The translations under genes and the position numbers were made by a program. From Actinoplanes sp. KI2 (GTDB lineage: Bacteria > Actinomycetota > Actinomycetes > Mycobacteriales > Micromonosporaceae), in assembly GCF_025630775.1 (NCBI RefSeq), contig NZ_JAOSZE010000022.1, positions 1 through 64,000 on the forward strand: a DNA stretch of 64,000 nucleotides, given 5' to 3'. This document shows, in pieces, positions 1-8,761 of this stretch; positions within the stretch are counted from its first letter, which is position 1, and every line of letters begins with the position of its first letter. The notes beneath the pieces are model-generated. The model had not been told where the DNA came from. It searched no databases and was given only the letters and a program-made list of their open reading frames with translations.

Positions 1-14
1 AGATGTACTAAGAT

Positions 15-662
15 ATGCGAGTGACCAGCACCTACCAGCCGTCGATGCTCGACCTGGTGGCCGGGCCCAGCCCGACGCCCAGGCTCGAGCCGCTGCGCGG
101 CCGCGTGACCCGCCACCGGCTGACCGCCGGGGCCTGGGTCGACGTGCTGCCCGGCTGGTTGCACGGGTCCGACGAGGTCTTCGACACGCTGCTCGGCATC
201 GACTGGCGGGCCGACCGCCGGCAGATGTATGACAACGTCGTCGACGTGCCCCGGCTGCTGCGCTGGTTCGGCGGCGACGAGACGCTCCCCCACCCCGCAT
301 TGATCGAGGCCAAGGCGGCGCTGAGTGCCTACTACGCGGAGGAGTTGGGCGAGGAGTTCGTGACCGCCGGCATGTGCCTCTACCGCGACGGACGCGACAG
401 CGTGGCCTGGCACGGCGACACGATCGGGCGCTCGGCCCGGCACGACACCATGGTCGCCATCCTGTCGCTCGGGTCGCCACGCCACCTGTCTCTGCGGCCG
501 CGGGCCGGTGGGCACGAGACGCTGCGCTTTCCACAGGGGCACGGCGACCTGATCGTGATGGGCGGGTCCTGCCAGCGGACGTGGGAGCACGCGATCCTCA
601 AGACGGCGAAACCGGTCGGGCCGCGCATCAGCGTCCAGTTCCGCCCGATCAACGTGGCGTGA
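15..662 (+). CDS. alkB: AlkB-like 2-oxoglutarate/Fe(II) dioxygenase
   Basis: Predicted 215-residue oxidative dealkylase of the AlkB family, which removes methyl or etheno adducts from DNA or RNA bases using 2-oxoglutarate, Fe(II) and oxygen. The iron ligands are visible as H133-x-D135 in the segment WHGDTIG and H192 in WEHAILK. R204 and R210 near the C-terminus fit the 2-oxoglutarate-binding arginines of the RxxxxxR type. Length is normal for the family. The ATG at 15 lies close to the window edge, so the upstream context is missing. It is followed by a terminator-like hairpin. Other alkylation-repair genes occur at 26261 and 27770 but are not linked to it. Whether it acts on DNA, RNA or protein cannot be told from the sequence. 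Confidence 0.9.
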   Translation: MRVTSTYQPSMLDLVAGPSPTPRLEPLRGRVTRHRLTAGAWVDVLPGWLHGSDEVFDTLLGIDWRADRRQMYDNVVDVPRLLRWFGGDETLPHPALIEAKAALSAYYAEELGEEFVTAGMCLYRDGRDSVAWHGDTIGRSARHDTMVAILSLGSPRHLSLRPRAGGHETLRFPQGHGDLIVMGGSCQRTWEHAILKTAKPVGPRISVQFRPINVA

Positions 663-667
663 TTCAG

Positions 668-686
668 GGGCGCACGGGCTGCGCCC
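668..686 (+). terminator. hairpin after the alkB-like gene
   Basis: A perfect 7-bp stem (GGGCGCA / TGCGCCC) with a 5-base loop begins 6 bases after the stop codon of the dioxygenase gene. There is no U-tract, which is common for actinobacterial terminators. Confidence 0.5.
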
Positions 687-720
687 TAGAAAGACCGCCC
701 ACCGGACGCCGCCGGGGTTG

Positions 721-1420
721 AGGTGCCGGCGCGCGTACGGGCCAGGGCAGGCGCAGCGCGGGCGGGCGCTGGCAGGGCACGGCGAGGGGGCGGGCCCGGC
801 GCGGCGCAGGTGCGGCACGGCGCGGGTGCGGGCGCGGCACGGGTGCGGGCGCGGCACGGCGCGAGTGCGGGCACGGCGCGAGTGCGGGCACGGCGCGAGT
901 GCGGGCACGGCACAGCGCAAGAGCGGGTCCGGGCGCAGCACGGGAGCGGAGGGGCGCGGGAGCGGCGCGGACGGGTGCGGGCGCGACACAGCGCGAGAGC
1001 GGGTCCGGGAGCAGCACGGCAGCGGCGCGGCGGAGGTGGGGCACGGCGCGGCGCGGGAGCGACACGGCGCGGGAGCGGGTCCGGGAGCAGCACGGGAACG
1101 GCGCGGCGGAGGTGGGGCGCAACACGGCGCGGCACGGCACGGGAGCGGGCGCGGCACGGCGCGGGAGCGGGCGCGACACGGCGCGGGAGCGAGTCCGGGC
1201 GCAGCGCGGGAGCGGCGCGGCACGGGAGAGGGCGCGGCACGGGAGCGGCGCGGCGGAGGTGGGGCGCAACACGGCGCGGGAGCGGGTCCGGGCGCAGCGC
1301 GGGAGCGGCGCGGGAGCGGCGCGCGGCGCGGGAGCGGCGCGCGGCGCGGGAGCGGCGCGGCACGGGAGAGGGCGCGGCACGGCGTGGCTACGGCGCGGGT
1401 GTGGGCGCCGGGCTGGCTCG
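721..1420. repeat. G-rich, T-poor degenerate tandem repeat region
   Basis: About 700 bases are built from short GC-rich words such as GCGCGGGAGCGG, GGCACGGG and GCGCGGCGGAGG. A 17-bp unit is repeated three times in tandem at 855-905. The word AGCG(G/A)GTCC recurs at 922, 998, 1074, 1188 and 1281 (steps of 76, 76, 114 and 93 bases), so there is a higher-order period near 76 bp. The plus strand is strongly G over C and almost lacks T, so stop codons are rare and several frames on both strands stay open. Their translations are only Ala/Gly/Arg or Ala/Pro/Arg strings with no start signal, so I do not call a gene. The rest of 664-1545 shows nothing recognisable. Confidence 0.85.
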
Positions 1421-1545
1421 TGCGGGCGTGAGACCGCCGTCGCAGGTGTGGCCTTTGGGCGCCGGCTTGAGTGTGCGGGCACGCTCGTGGGCGCCTCGTC
1501 GGGGGCTGTTTGGCGAACGACGGGCTACGTCGGGCAAACCAATGG

Positions 1546-1583
1546 TTGACGCGGCGACCTGGAAAGTTACACTCCAAGTGTAA
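1546..1583 (+). promoter_or_regulatory. promoter with palindromic operator of the liv operon
   Basis: A -35 box TTGACG (1546-1551) is followed, after 16 bases, by a -10 box TACACT (1568-1573). The -10 box is embedded in a perfect 7-3-7 palindrome, TTACACTCCAAGTGTAA (1567-1583), a typical size for a TetR-family operator and well placed for repression. The same motif, TTACAC-N5-GTKTAA, recurs at 15139-15155. The leader to the first start codon is about 60 bases. Confidence 0.6.
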
Positions 1584-1639
1584 AAAGTTGACCTTCACGC
1601 TCCACTCAGGACTTCCACCGGTGCAAGCCCGAGGTGACC

Positions 1640-2344
1640 ATGTCAACGCACGATGACCAGGGGCTTTTCCTCCATCACATAACGGTTCGCTTCGGCGGGC
1701 TACTCGCGCTCGACGATGTCTCGCTCCGCGTGCCGCCTGGGCGGGTGGTCGGGATCATCGGGCCCAACGGGGCCGGCAAGACGACGCTCTTCAATGTGAT
1801 CTGCGGGTTCGTGGCGCCGCAGTCGGGCGCGATCACGTTGGACGGCCGGCCGCTGCGGCCCCGGCCGCACCGCCTCCATCGGCACGGCATCGCGCGCACC
1901 CTCCAGGGCGTGGGTCAGTTCGGCGGCCTGACGGTCCTGGAGAACGTGCAAGTGGGACAGCGCCGAAAAGCCAAGGCCGAGGAGGCGTACGCCGCCCTCG
2001 AGCGCTGCGGCGTCGCCGAGTATGCGGGCGCGTACCCGGCCTCGCTGCCCTATGCCAAACGGAAACGGGTCGAGTTGGCCCGGGCGCTGGTTGCCCGGCC
2101 GCGGATCCTCATGCTGGACGAGCCGGCCGGCGGGCTGGACGCCGATGAGATCGGCTGGCTGGCCGACCTGATCCGGGACGCCGGCACCACGGTTCTGCTG
2201 GTCGAGCACCACATGGATCTGGTCATGTCGGTCTGCGACGAGATCCTCGTGCTCGACTTCGGCAAGCCGATCGCGCTCGGCACCCCGGGCGAGATCCGAA
2301 CGAACCCCAAGGTCGCCGAGGCATACCTGGGAGCCGCCGCATGA
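1640..2344 (+). CDS. livG: Liv-type ABC transporter ATPase (LivG-like)
   Basis: First of two ATP-hydrolysing subunits of a branched-chain amino acid / HAAT-type importer, about 234 residues and cytoplasmic. Visible motifs are Walker A GPNGAGKTT near the N-terminus and Walker B ILMLDEPAGGLD. The ABC signature is unusual, SLPYAKRKRVELARAL, instead of the LSYGEQR-type sequence of LivG proteins. ATG 1640 is chosen over GTG 1634 because GAGG lies 5 bases upstream. The gene heads an operon whose next four genes complete the importer. Transport of amino acids is not implied: in this context the substrate is more likely the compound degraded by the downstream enzymes. Confidence 0.88.
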   Translation: MSTHDDQGLFLHHITVRFGGLLALDDVSLRVPPGRVVGIIGPNGAGKTTLFNVICGFVAPQSGAITLDGRPLRPRPHRLHRHGIARTLQGVGQFGGLTVLENVQVGQRRKAKAEEAYAALERCGVAEYAGAYPASLPYAKRKRVELARALVARPRILMLDEPAGGLDADEIGWLADLIRDAGTTVLLVEHHMDLVMSVCDEILVLDFGKPIALGTPGEIRTNPKVAEAYLGAAA

Positions 2345-3045
2345 CCGCGTTGCTCGAGGTGGAGGGGCTCACTGCTGGGTACGGGGCCGCGCCCGTGCTG
2401 CACGACGTCGGCCTCACCGTGGGCGCCAGCCGGATCGTCGCCGTGCTCGGGGCGAACGGTGCCGGCAAGACGACTCTCCTCCGTACGCTCTCCGGCCTTT
2501 TGCCGTTGTCCGCCGGCCGCGTGACGTTCGACGGCCTTGATCTGCGCGGGGTGAAGGTCGAAAAGATGGTCCGGCACGGCATCGCGCACGTGCCGGAGGG
2601 CCGTGGCGTGGTCACCGAGCTGACCGTGGACGAGAACCTGCGGCTCGGCGGCCTCTGGCGCAAGCCGCCCACGAAGCTCGACGAGATCTACGACCTGTTC
2701 CCGGCGCTCGCCAACCGGCGCAGTCACCTCGGTCATCAACTGTCCGGCGGCGAGCGGCAGATGCTGGCGATCGGCCGGGCGCTGGCCGCGAAGCCCCGGC
2801 TGCTGCTGCTCGACGAGCCGTCGCTCGGGCTGGCTCCGAAGATCACCGCCCAGATCATGGGGCTGCTGCGCGACCTGCGCGACCGCACCGGCCTGGCCGT
2901 GCTGCTGGTCGAGCAGAACGTGCGCAGCGCACTGTCCATCGCCGACGAGGGCATCGTGCTGAATCTCGGCCGCATCGCGGCCCGGGAAAAGGCCGACAAA
3001 CTGGCCGGTGACGCCGACCTCCGGCATGCCTACCTGGGGTTCTGA
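2341..3045 (+). CDS. livF: Liv-type ABC transporter ATPase (LivF-like)
   Basis: Second ATPase subunit of the importer, 234 residues, with Walker A GANGAGKTT, a canonical signature LSGGERQMLAIGRAL, Walker B LLLLDEPSLGLAP and the switch histidine region that here reads LLVEQNV, as is typical of LivF. It overlaps the previous gene by 4 bases (ATGA), which indicates translational coupling. Together with the 1640 gene it should form the heterodimeric motor under the permeases encoded at 3047 and 3922. Confidence 0.9.
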   Translation: MTALLEVEGLTAGYGAAPVLHDVGLTVGASRIVAVLGANGAGKTTLLRTLSGLLPLSAGRVTFDGLDLRGVKVEKMVRHGIAHVPEGRGVVTELTVDENLRLGGLWRKPPTKLDEIYDLFPALANRRSHLGHQLSGGERQMLAIGRALAAKPRLLLLDEPSLGLAPKITAQIMGLLRDLRDRTGLAVLLVEQNVRSALSIADEGIVLNLGRIAAREKADKLAGDADLRHAYLGF

Positions 3046-3046
3046 C

Positions 3047-3925
3047 ATGGACCGTTTTCTTTACCTGACCTTCGACGGCCTGAGCCGGGGCGCCGTCTAC
3101 GCAGCGTTCGCCCTGGCCCTGGTGCTGATCTGGCGGGCGGCGCGGATCGTGAACTTCGCCCAGGGCGCGATGGCGGTGGCGACCGCGTACGCCGGCTATT
3201 CGGTGGCCAACGCGACCGGCTCCTACTGGCTTGGGTTCGCCGTCGCCATCGCCGGTGGCCTCGTGCTCGGCGCGGTGGTCGAGCGGGTGGTGATGCGCTT
3301 CGTCGACCACTCCTCGCCGCTCAACGGCGTGGTGGTGGCGCTTGGCCTGGTGCTGATCATCCAGGGTGTGCTCGGGATGATCTACGGCAACGAGTACCGG
3401 CCGGCCCCGACACCGTTCAGCCGGGACGCGTTCGAGATCGGCGGCATCGCCATCCTCTCCCGTTACGACCTGTTCGTGTTCGCCGCGGTGGGTGCGGTCG
3501 TCGTCCTTCTCACGCTTCTTTTCACGCGTACGTCGACCGGCTTGCGGATGCGCGCGGCGGCGTTCGCGCCGGACGTCTCGCGGCTTCTCGGGGTGCCGGT
3601 CGGCGGGATGTTGACGCTCGGCTGGGCGCTCGCGGCGGCGGTCGGCTCGCTCGCCGGAATGCTGGTCATCCCCACCGAACTGGGCCTGCACCCGAACGCG
3701 ATGGATCTGCTGTTCATCTCGGCGTTCACCGCGGCGGTGCTGGGCGGCCTGGACAGCCCGGTCGGCGCGGTGGTCGGCGGCCTGGTGGTGGGCCTGCTGC
3801 TGACGTACGTCAGCGGCTATCTGGGCGCCACGGTCGCGCCGATGGCCGTGCTGATCCTGCTCGTGGTGGTGCTGTTGAGCCGGCCCGACGGCCTGTTCTC
3901 CAAGGCGAAGGCGAGGACCGCATGA
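3047..3925 (+). CDS. livH: Liv-type ABC transporter permease (LivH-like)
   Basis: Integral membrane permease of 292 residues, beginning MDRFLYLTFDGL, with about eight hydrophobic segments and the family-typical early motif GAVYAAFALALVLIWRAARIVNFAQG. The ATG at 3047 starts one base after the upstream stop. Longer in-frame readings overlap livF and are not credible. The gene ends in a 4-base overlap with the next permease. The family imports hydrophobic amino acids, amides, urea or other small carboxylates. Confidence 0.88.
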   Translation: MDRFLYLTFDGLSRGAVYAAFALALVLIWRAARIVNFAQGAMAVATAYAGYSVANATGSYWLGFAVAIAGGLVLGAVVERVVMRFVDHSSPLNGVVVALGLVLIIQGVLGMIYGNEYRPAPTPFSRDAFEIGGIAILSRYDLFVFAAVGAVVVLLTLLFTRTSTGLRMRAAAFAPDVSRLLGVPVGGMLTLGWALAAAVGSLAGMLVIPTELGLHPNAMDLLFISAFTAAVLGGLDSPVGAVVGGLVVGLLLTYVSGYLGATVAPMAVLILLVVVLLSRPDGLFSKAKARTA

Positions 3926-4947
3926 CGATCGTCGAGCCGGTGGCAACACGGACGAAAAATCAGCAGAAGTCGTCGCAAATAAACAAGTTCGTGCCGTTGC
4001 TGGTCGTCATTGCCGGGGCGATCATCGTCGTCGCCCTGACCTACACGCTGCCGCCGTTCCGGAACTACCAGTTGGCGACCATCGGCGCGTATCTGTGCGT
4101 CACCGCGGGGCTGACCGTCCTCACCGGGCTCAACGGCCAGCTCAGCCTGGGGCACGGCGCGCTGATGGCAACGGGCGCCTACACCTTGGCGCTCTGGCAG
4201 AACAGGTTCGACCTGCTGCTGCCCGGGATCATCCTGGCGGTCCTGGTCACCACCGCGGTCGGCGGCGTCATCGGGCTCGCCGCGGCCCGCCTCCGCGGCC
4301 CCTACCTGGCCGGGCTGACGCTGGCGGTGGCGGTGGTCGTGCCGAGCATCACCAGCACGTTCGACCAGACGTTCAACAGCGACCAGGGCCTGCCCGTGGC
4401 GCTCGACCCGCCGCCGGGCGTGATCCCGGTCGAGCAGTGGCAGGTGTGGATCTGCTGGGCGGGCGCGCTGGTGACGGTGCTGGTTCTCGCGTACCTCGTC
4501 CGCGGCCGCTTCGGTCGTGACCTGCGCGCGGTGCGGGACGACGAGACGGCCGCCAAACTCGCGGGCGTCGGCGTCGCGCGTACCCAAGTCTTGGCTTTTG
4601 TGGTTTCCGCGGCCTGCGCCGGGTTGGCCGGCGCCCTGTTCGCGGTGCTCGCGCAGAGCGTCTCCCCCGGCGCCTTCCCGCTCAGCCTGTCGCTGTTCCT
4701 GGTGATGGCGATCGTGATCGGCGGCCTGGGCCGGCTCACCGGCGCGCTGATCGGCGCGTTCCTGCTGGTCGTGCTGCCGTCGGTGGCTCAGTCGATCGCC
4801 GAGGACGCGGGGTCCCAGCACCTCGAGGGCAACCTCGCGCTGACCTTCTTCGGCATCGTCCTGGTCCTCGTCATGCTCGCCGCTCCTGGCGGGCTGGCCT
4901 CCCTGAAGTTCCCCCGCAAACCCCGTAAGCAGAAAGGCCAAGAATGA
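3922..4947 (+). CDS. livM: Liv-type ABC transporter permease (LivM-like)
   Basis: Second permease, 341 residues, with a charged N-terminal tail of about 25 residues (rich in K, Q and S), then multiple membrane segments. The motif NGQLSLGHGALMATGAY is typical of LivM, and RDDETAAKLAGV matches the cytoplasmic EAA-like loop that docks on the ATPases. It overlaps its neighbours by 4 bases on both sides, so the whole transporter is one translational unit. Confidence 0.88.
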   Translation: MTIVEPVATRTKNQQKSSQINKFVPLLVVIAGAIIVVALTYTLPPFRNYQLATIGAYLCVTAGLTVLTGLNGQLSLGHGALMATGAYTLALWQNRFDLLLPGIILAVLVTTAVGGVIGLAAARLRGPYLAGLTLAVAVVVPSITSTFDQTFNSDQGLPVALDPPPGVIPVEQWQVWICWAGALVTVLVLAYLVRGRFGRDLRAVRDDETAAKLAGVGVARTQVLAFVVSAACAGLAGALFAVLAQSVSPGAFPLSLSLFLVMAIVIGGLGRLTGALIGAFLLVVLPSVAQSIAEDAGSQHLEGNLALTFFGIVLVLVMLAAPGGLASLKFPRKPRKQKGQE

Positions 4948-6209
4948 AACGCACCGCGACCGTCCTCGCCGCGCTGCTGCTGGCCGCAGGCTGCAGCAAC
5001 GGAAACAGCAATAGCAGTGGTGGTTCCAGCAGCAATACGCCCGGCGTGACCGACAACTCGATCCTGATCGGCTCGCATCAGCCGCTCACCGGGCCGGCCG
5101 CCGCTGGGTACTCCGAGATCGCCCCGGCCACCAAGGCCTACTTCGACTACGTCAACGCGAACGGCGGCGTCTACGGCCGCAAGATCACATACAAGTACCT
5201 CGACGACGGGTACAACCCGGCCAACACCCAGCAGGTCGTCCGCCAGCTCGTGCTGCAGGACAAGGTGTTCGCGATCCTCAACGGCCTGGGCACGCCGACG
5301 CACACCGGCGTCCTCGACTTCCTCAAGACCAACCGGGTGCCCGACCTCTTCGTGGCCAGCGGCAGCCGCACCTGGAACCAGCCGGACAAATATCCGGGCA
5401 CGTTCGGCTTCAACCCCGACTACACCGTCGAAGGCAAGATCCTTGCGACGTACGTGAAGCAGACGTACGCCGGCAAGAAGGCCTGCTTCCTCGGCCAGGA
5501 CGACGACTTCGGGCGGGACAGCCTGGCCGGCGTCGAGAAGGTCCTCGGGCCGGTGGCGACCAAGCAGACGTACGTGGTGACCAACCCGAACGTCGGCCCG
5601 CAGATGGGCGCGTTCAAGGCCGCGGCCTGCGACGTCGTGATCCTCGCCAGCATCCCCGGGTTCACCGCGCTGTCGATCGGCACGGCCGCGAAGATCGGCT
5701 TCAAGCCGCAGTTCGTGGTCAGCAACGTCGGCTCCGACCCCAGCACGCTGACCAAGACGCTGGGTGCGGCGGCGCCGCTGCTCGAGGGTTTGGTGGCGGC
5801 CGGCTATCTACCGCTGGACACCGACGAATCCAACCCCTGGATCCAGCTTTACAAGAAGGTCAACACCCAATACAACGGGAACGCCGCATTCGACAACAAC
5901 GTCGTCTACGGCATGTCCGTCGGCTATCTGTTCGTCCAGGCGTTGCAGGCCGCCGGCAAGGACCTCACCCGGGACAAGCTGACCGAGGCGGTACAAAAGG
6001 GCGGATTCACCGGGCCGGGATCGGTCCCGCTGCGCTTCTCCGCGCAAGATCATTCCGGCTACGCGGGTGAGCAGATCACCAAGCTCACCGGCGGCAAGGC
6101 GTCCTACCTCGGGACGCCGTTCACCACCGACGACGCGGACGGCGCGGTCACGGCGTTCACCGGGGCGGCCGCGGTGCCGCCGCAGAACGGTATCCCTACG
6201 GCCCAGTAA
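4944..6209 (+). CDS. extracellular substrate-binding lipoprotein of the importer
   Basis: A 421-residue periplasmic-binding-protein type I (Leu/Ile/Val-BP, HAAT) lipoprotein. The signal peptide ends in the lipobox LAAGC with the lipidated Cys at residue 17, followed by a Ser/Asn/Gly-rich linker and then the domain start SILIGSHQPLTGPAA, characteristic of amide- and carboxylate-binding members. It would capture the substrate outside the membrane and deliver it to the permeases. It is the last gene of the transporter block. The next gene follows after 46 bases with its own ribosome-binding site. The ligand cannot be read from sequence; the presence of acyl-CoA enzymes downstream argues for an organic acid rather than an amino acid. 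Confidence 0.85.
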   Translation: MKRTATVLAALLLAAGCSNGNSNSSGGSSSNTPGVTDNSILIGSHQPLTGPAAAGYSEIAPATKAYFDYVNANGGVYGRKITYKYLDDGYNPANTQQVVRQLVLQDKVFAILNGLGTPTHTGVLDFLKTNRVPDLFVASGSRTWNQPDKYPGTFGFNPDYTVEGKILATYVKQTYAGKKACFLGQDDDFGRDSLAGVEKVLGPVATKQTYVVTNPNVGPQMGAFKAAACDVVILASIPGFTALSIGTAAKIGFKPQFVVSNVGSDPSTLTKTLGAAAPLLEGLVAAGYLPLDTDESNPWIQLYKKVNTQYNGNAAFDNNVVYGMSVGYLFVQALQAAGKDLTRDKLTEAVQKGGFTGPGSVPLRFSAQDHSGYAGEQITKLTGGKASYLGTPFTTDDADGAVTAFTGAAAVPPQNGIPTAQ

Positions 6210-6255
6210 CGTCTGGGTAGGAACGAATCTCGAAGTTGCTAGCAAAGGAGCGGCG

Positions 6256-6999
6256 ATGGCGGACCAAGTGGCGATCGTGACCGGAGCCAGCCGAGGAATC
6301 GGCTTCGCTATCGCGCAACGTTTCGTTGCCGAGGGCTATCGGGTCGCCATCACCGGACGCAACGCGGAGGCGCTCGCCCAGGCCGCACTCGACCTGGGCG
6401 GGCCCGACGTGGCGATCGGCATCCCCGGCAAGGGCGATGACACCGACCACCGGGCCGAGGTGGTCGACACGGTGATCGGCCGATTCGGCCCGATCACCAC
6501 GCTGGTCAACAACATCGGGATCAACCCGGCGTACGGCCCGCTCGGCTCGCTCGACCTGGGCGCCGCCCGCAAGATGATCGACGTGAACGTGCTCGGCACC
6601 CTCGGCTGGGTGCAGGAGGCACTGCGCGGCGGTCTGTCCGAGGGCGGCGCCATCGTCAACATCTCGTCGGTCTCCGGCGTGCGCCCGGCGCCGGGGATCG
6701 CCTTCTACGGGGTGACCAAGGCCGCGCTGATCCACCTCACCGAGGAGCTGGCCGTCGAGCTGGCGCCGAAGGTGCGGGTCAACGCGGTCGCCCCGGCCGT
6801 GGTGAAGACCAGGTTCGCGACCGCCCTCTACGAGGGTCGCGAGGAGAAGGTGGCCGCCACCTACCCGCTCGGCCGGCTCGGCGTGCCCGAGGACGTGGCC
6901 GGCACGGTCGCCTTCCTCTGCGGGCCGGACGCCGCCTGGATCACCGGCCAGACCATCGTCATCGACGGCGGCGTCACGCTGACCGGGTCGGTGCAGTGA
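6256..6999 (+). CDS. SDR-family NAD(P)-dependent oxidoreductase
   Basis: A classical short-chain dehydrogenase of 247 residues. It has the cofactor motif TGASRGIG at the N-terminus, NNIGIN (the NNAG position), catalytic Ser in INISSVSG and Y-x3-K in FYGVTK, and ends with the usual GQTIVIDGGV. The start ATG 6256 has the strong site AAAGGAG 5 bases upstream; longer in-frame readings run through the preceding gene. Such enzymes commonly act as 3-hydroxyacyl-CoA or keto-acid dehydrogenases. Position directly before a second SDR, a kinase and an acyl-CoA dehydrogenase suggests a step in hydroxy/keto-acyl oxidation, comparable in role to LvaD. Confidence 0.85.
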   Translation: MADQVAIVTGASRGIGFAIAQRFVAEGYRVAITGRNAEALAQAALDLGGPDVAIGIPGKGDDTDHRAEVVDTVIGRFGPITTLVNNIGINPAYGPLGSLDLGAARKMIDVNVLGTLGWVQEALRGGLSEGGAIVNISSVSGVRPAPGIAFYGVTKAALIHLTEELAVELAPKVRVNAVAPAVVKTRFATALYEGREEKVAATYPLGRLGVPEDVAGTVAFLCGPDAAWITGQTIVIDGGVTLTGSVQ

Positions 7000-7775
7000 C
7001 CCGGCGCGTCGTGGTCACCGGCGCCGGCGGCGGGATCGGCGCGGCCCTGGCCCGCCGGTTCGCCGCCGACGGCGCCGAGGTGATCGTCAGCGACCTCGAC
7101 CCGGCCGCCGCCGCGGCGGTGGCCGGCGAGATCGGCGGCCGGGCCGTGCCCGGCGACGCCGGGAACGAGGACGACACCCGTCGGCTGATCGACACGGCCT
7201 GGGCCGAGCTCGGCGGGATCGACCTGTTCTGCTCAAACGCGGGCGTGCTCACGGCCGGCGACGAGAACACCCCGGACGCGGCGTGGACCAGGGATTTCTC
7301 GGTCAACGTGCTGTCGCACGTCTACGTCACCCGGCACCTGCTGCCGCGCTGGCTGGATCAGGGTGAGCCGAAGCGGCTGCTCATCACGGTCAGCGCCGCC
7401 GGGCTGCTCTCGATCCTGGGCAGCGCCTCCTACGCGGTCACCAAGCACGGCGCCCTGGCGTACGCCGAGTGGCTGCGGGCCACGTACGCGCATCGGGGTT
7501 TGCTGGTGCAGGCCCTGTGCCCGCAGGGGGTGCGGACCGACATGCTCACCCGCAGCGACGAGCACGACAGCGCGAGCGCCGCGATGCTCGCCGAGGGTGC
7601 GCTGGAGCCCGCCGAGGTGGCCGAGGTCGCCGCCAAGGCGATCGAGGGCGAGAGCTTCCTGATCCTGCCGCATCCCGAGGTCGCCGACTACTACCGGTTG
7701 CGGGCGACCGACACCGACCGGTGGCTCGGCGGGATGAACAAGATCCAGCGCGCGTTCGAGGACGGTCGCCGGTGA
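6996..7775 (+). CDS. SDR-family oxidoreductase
   Basis: Second short-chain dehydrogenase, 259 residues, starting GTG 6996 in a 4-base overlap with the previous SDR. Motifs are TGAGGGIG (Rossmann), CSNAGV, the catalytic Ser in ITVSAAG and Y-x3-K in SYAVTKHG. D after the second beta strand (VIVSDLDP) favours NAD over NADP. The C-terminal part, with SFLILPHPEVADYYR, is of the kind seen in SDRs linked to ACAD/APH gene pairs. The exact substrate is unknown. Confidence 0.85.
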   Translation: MTRRVVVTGAGGGIGAALARRFAADGAEVIVSDLDPAAAAAVAGEIGGRAVPGDAGNEDDTRRLIDTAWAELGGIDLFCSNAGVLTAGDENTPDAAWTRDFSVNVLSHVYVTRHLLPRWLDQGEPKRLLITVSAAGLLSILGSASYAVTKHGALAYAEWLRATYAHRGLLVQALCPQGVRTDMLTRSDEHDSASAAMLAEGALEPAEVAEVAAKAIEGESFLILPHPEVADYYRLRATDTDRWLGGMNKIQRAFEDGRR

Positions 7776-8761
7776 AGGGCCTCGACCTCGCCGTCCTGCA
7801 GGCGTATCTCGGATCGGGTCCGTTGACCGGCCGGATGTTCGCCGGCGGAAGATCCAATTTGACGTACGCGATCACCGACGGCGAGCGGCGCTGGGTGCTC
7901 CGCCGGCCCCCGCTCGGCCACGTCCTGCCGACCGCGCACGACATGGTCCGGGAGCATCGGGTGCTGGAGGCGCTGTCGAAGGCCGGCTTCCCCGCCCCCA
8001 CCCCCGTTCTACTTTGTACGGATATTTCGGTCATCGGCGCTCCGTTCTACATGATGGAGCACGTCGATGGGAGAATTTACCGCGACGAATCGGATTTGTC
8101 TGATTTGGGCGCGTCGGCGCTGCGCGGCCTGATCCTCGCGCTCGTGGACACGCTCGCCGATCTGCACGCACTCGACCCGGCCGCGATCGGGCTCGCCGAC
8201 TTCGGCCGCGCCGAGGGTTTCAACCAGCGCCAGGTCGGCCGCTGGAAGAAGCAGCTCGACGCCTCCCGCAGTCGCGACGTGCCCGGCATCGAGGAGCTGC
8301 ACGCCCGGCTGGCCGTGGACATCCCGGCCGGCGGCCCGGGCGCGGTCGTGCACGGCGACTACCGGCTGGACAACGTGCTGATCGGCGACGGGCTGCAGAT
8401 CAACGCGGTGCTCGACTGGGAGATGTCCACGCTCGGCGACCCGCTCAGCGACGTGGCCCTGATGCTGGTCTACGCCGGGCTCCCGCTGCAGGTCGACGGC
8501 GGACGGGCGACCGTGCCGCTGAAGGTCGCGGGGCATCCCACGCTGGCCGAGATGAGTGCCCGCTACGCCGAGCGCAGCGGGCGCGACGTGAGCGACCTGC
8601 ACTGGTACGTCGCCTTCGCCGCCTTCAAGCTCGCGGTGATCCTGGAGGGCGTGCACTACCGCTACGTCCAGGGGAAGACGGTCGGTGACGGCTTCGATAC
8701 GATCGGCAACCTGGTTGGCCCGCTGGTGATGCGCGGCCACGAGGCGCTGGAGGGGAACTGA
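7772..8761 (+). CDS. APH-family phosphotransferase (ACAD10 N-domain / LvaA-like)
   Basis: A 329-residue kinase-fold protein of the aminoglycoside-phosphotransferase family. The active-site loop is HGDYRLDN at 194-201 and the metal-binding Asp is in VLDWEMSTLGDP (D215). The start GTG 7772 overlaps the SDR stop; longer in-frame readings are unsupported. Members paired with acyl-CoA dehydrogenases are not antibiotic-resistance enzymes: in LvaA and human ACAD10/11 they phosphorylate the 4-hydroxy group of 4-hydroxyacyl-CoA. The next gene, overlapping by one base, is the matching dehydrogenase-type partner. Function here is inferred from this pairing. Confidence 0.82.
   Translation: MKGLDLAVLQAYLGSGPLTGRMFAGGRSNLTYAITDGERRWVLRRPPLGHVLPTAHDMVREHRVLEALSKAGFPAPTPVLLCTDISVIGAPFYMMEHVDGRIYRDESDLSDLGASALRGLILALVDTLADLHALDPAAIGLADFGRAEGFNQRQVGRWKKQLDASRSRDVPGIEELHARLAVDIPAGGPGAVVHGDYRLDNVLIGDGLQINAVLDWEMSTLGDPLSDVALMLVYAGLPLQVDGGRATVPLKVAGHPTLAEMSARYAERSGRDVSDLHWYVAFAAFKLAVILEGVHYRYVQGKTVGDGFDTIGNLVGPLVMRGHEALEGN

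Noticed and set aside
664..1583. Several long open frames on both strands through the repeat block (up to 286 codons)
   Set aside because: They exist because T/A-containing stop codons are almost absent. The products are Ala/Arg/Gly or Ala/Pro/Arg strings with no start signals, and the frames overlap each other on both strands.
2050..4941. Long minus-strand open frames opposite the importer genes
   Set aside because: Shadows of high-GC codon usage; rich in Arg, His, Gln and Gly with no domain, while the plus-strand frames encode a complete ABC transporter.
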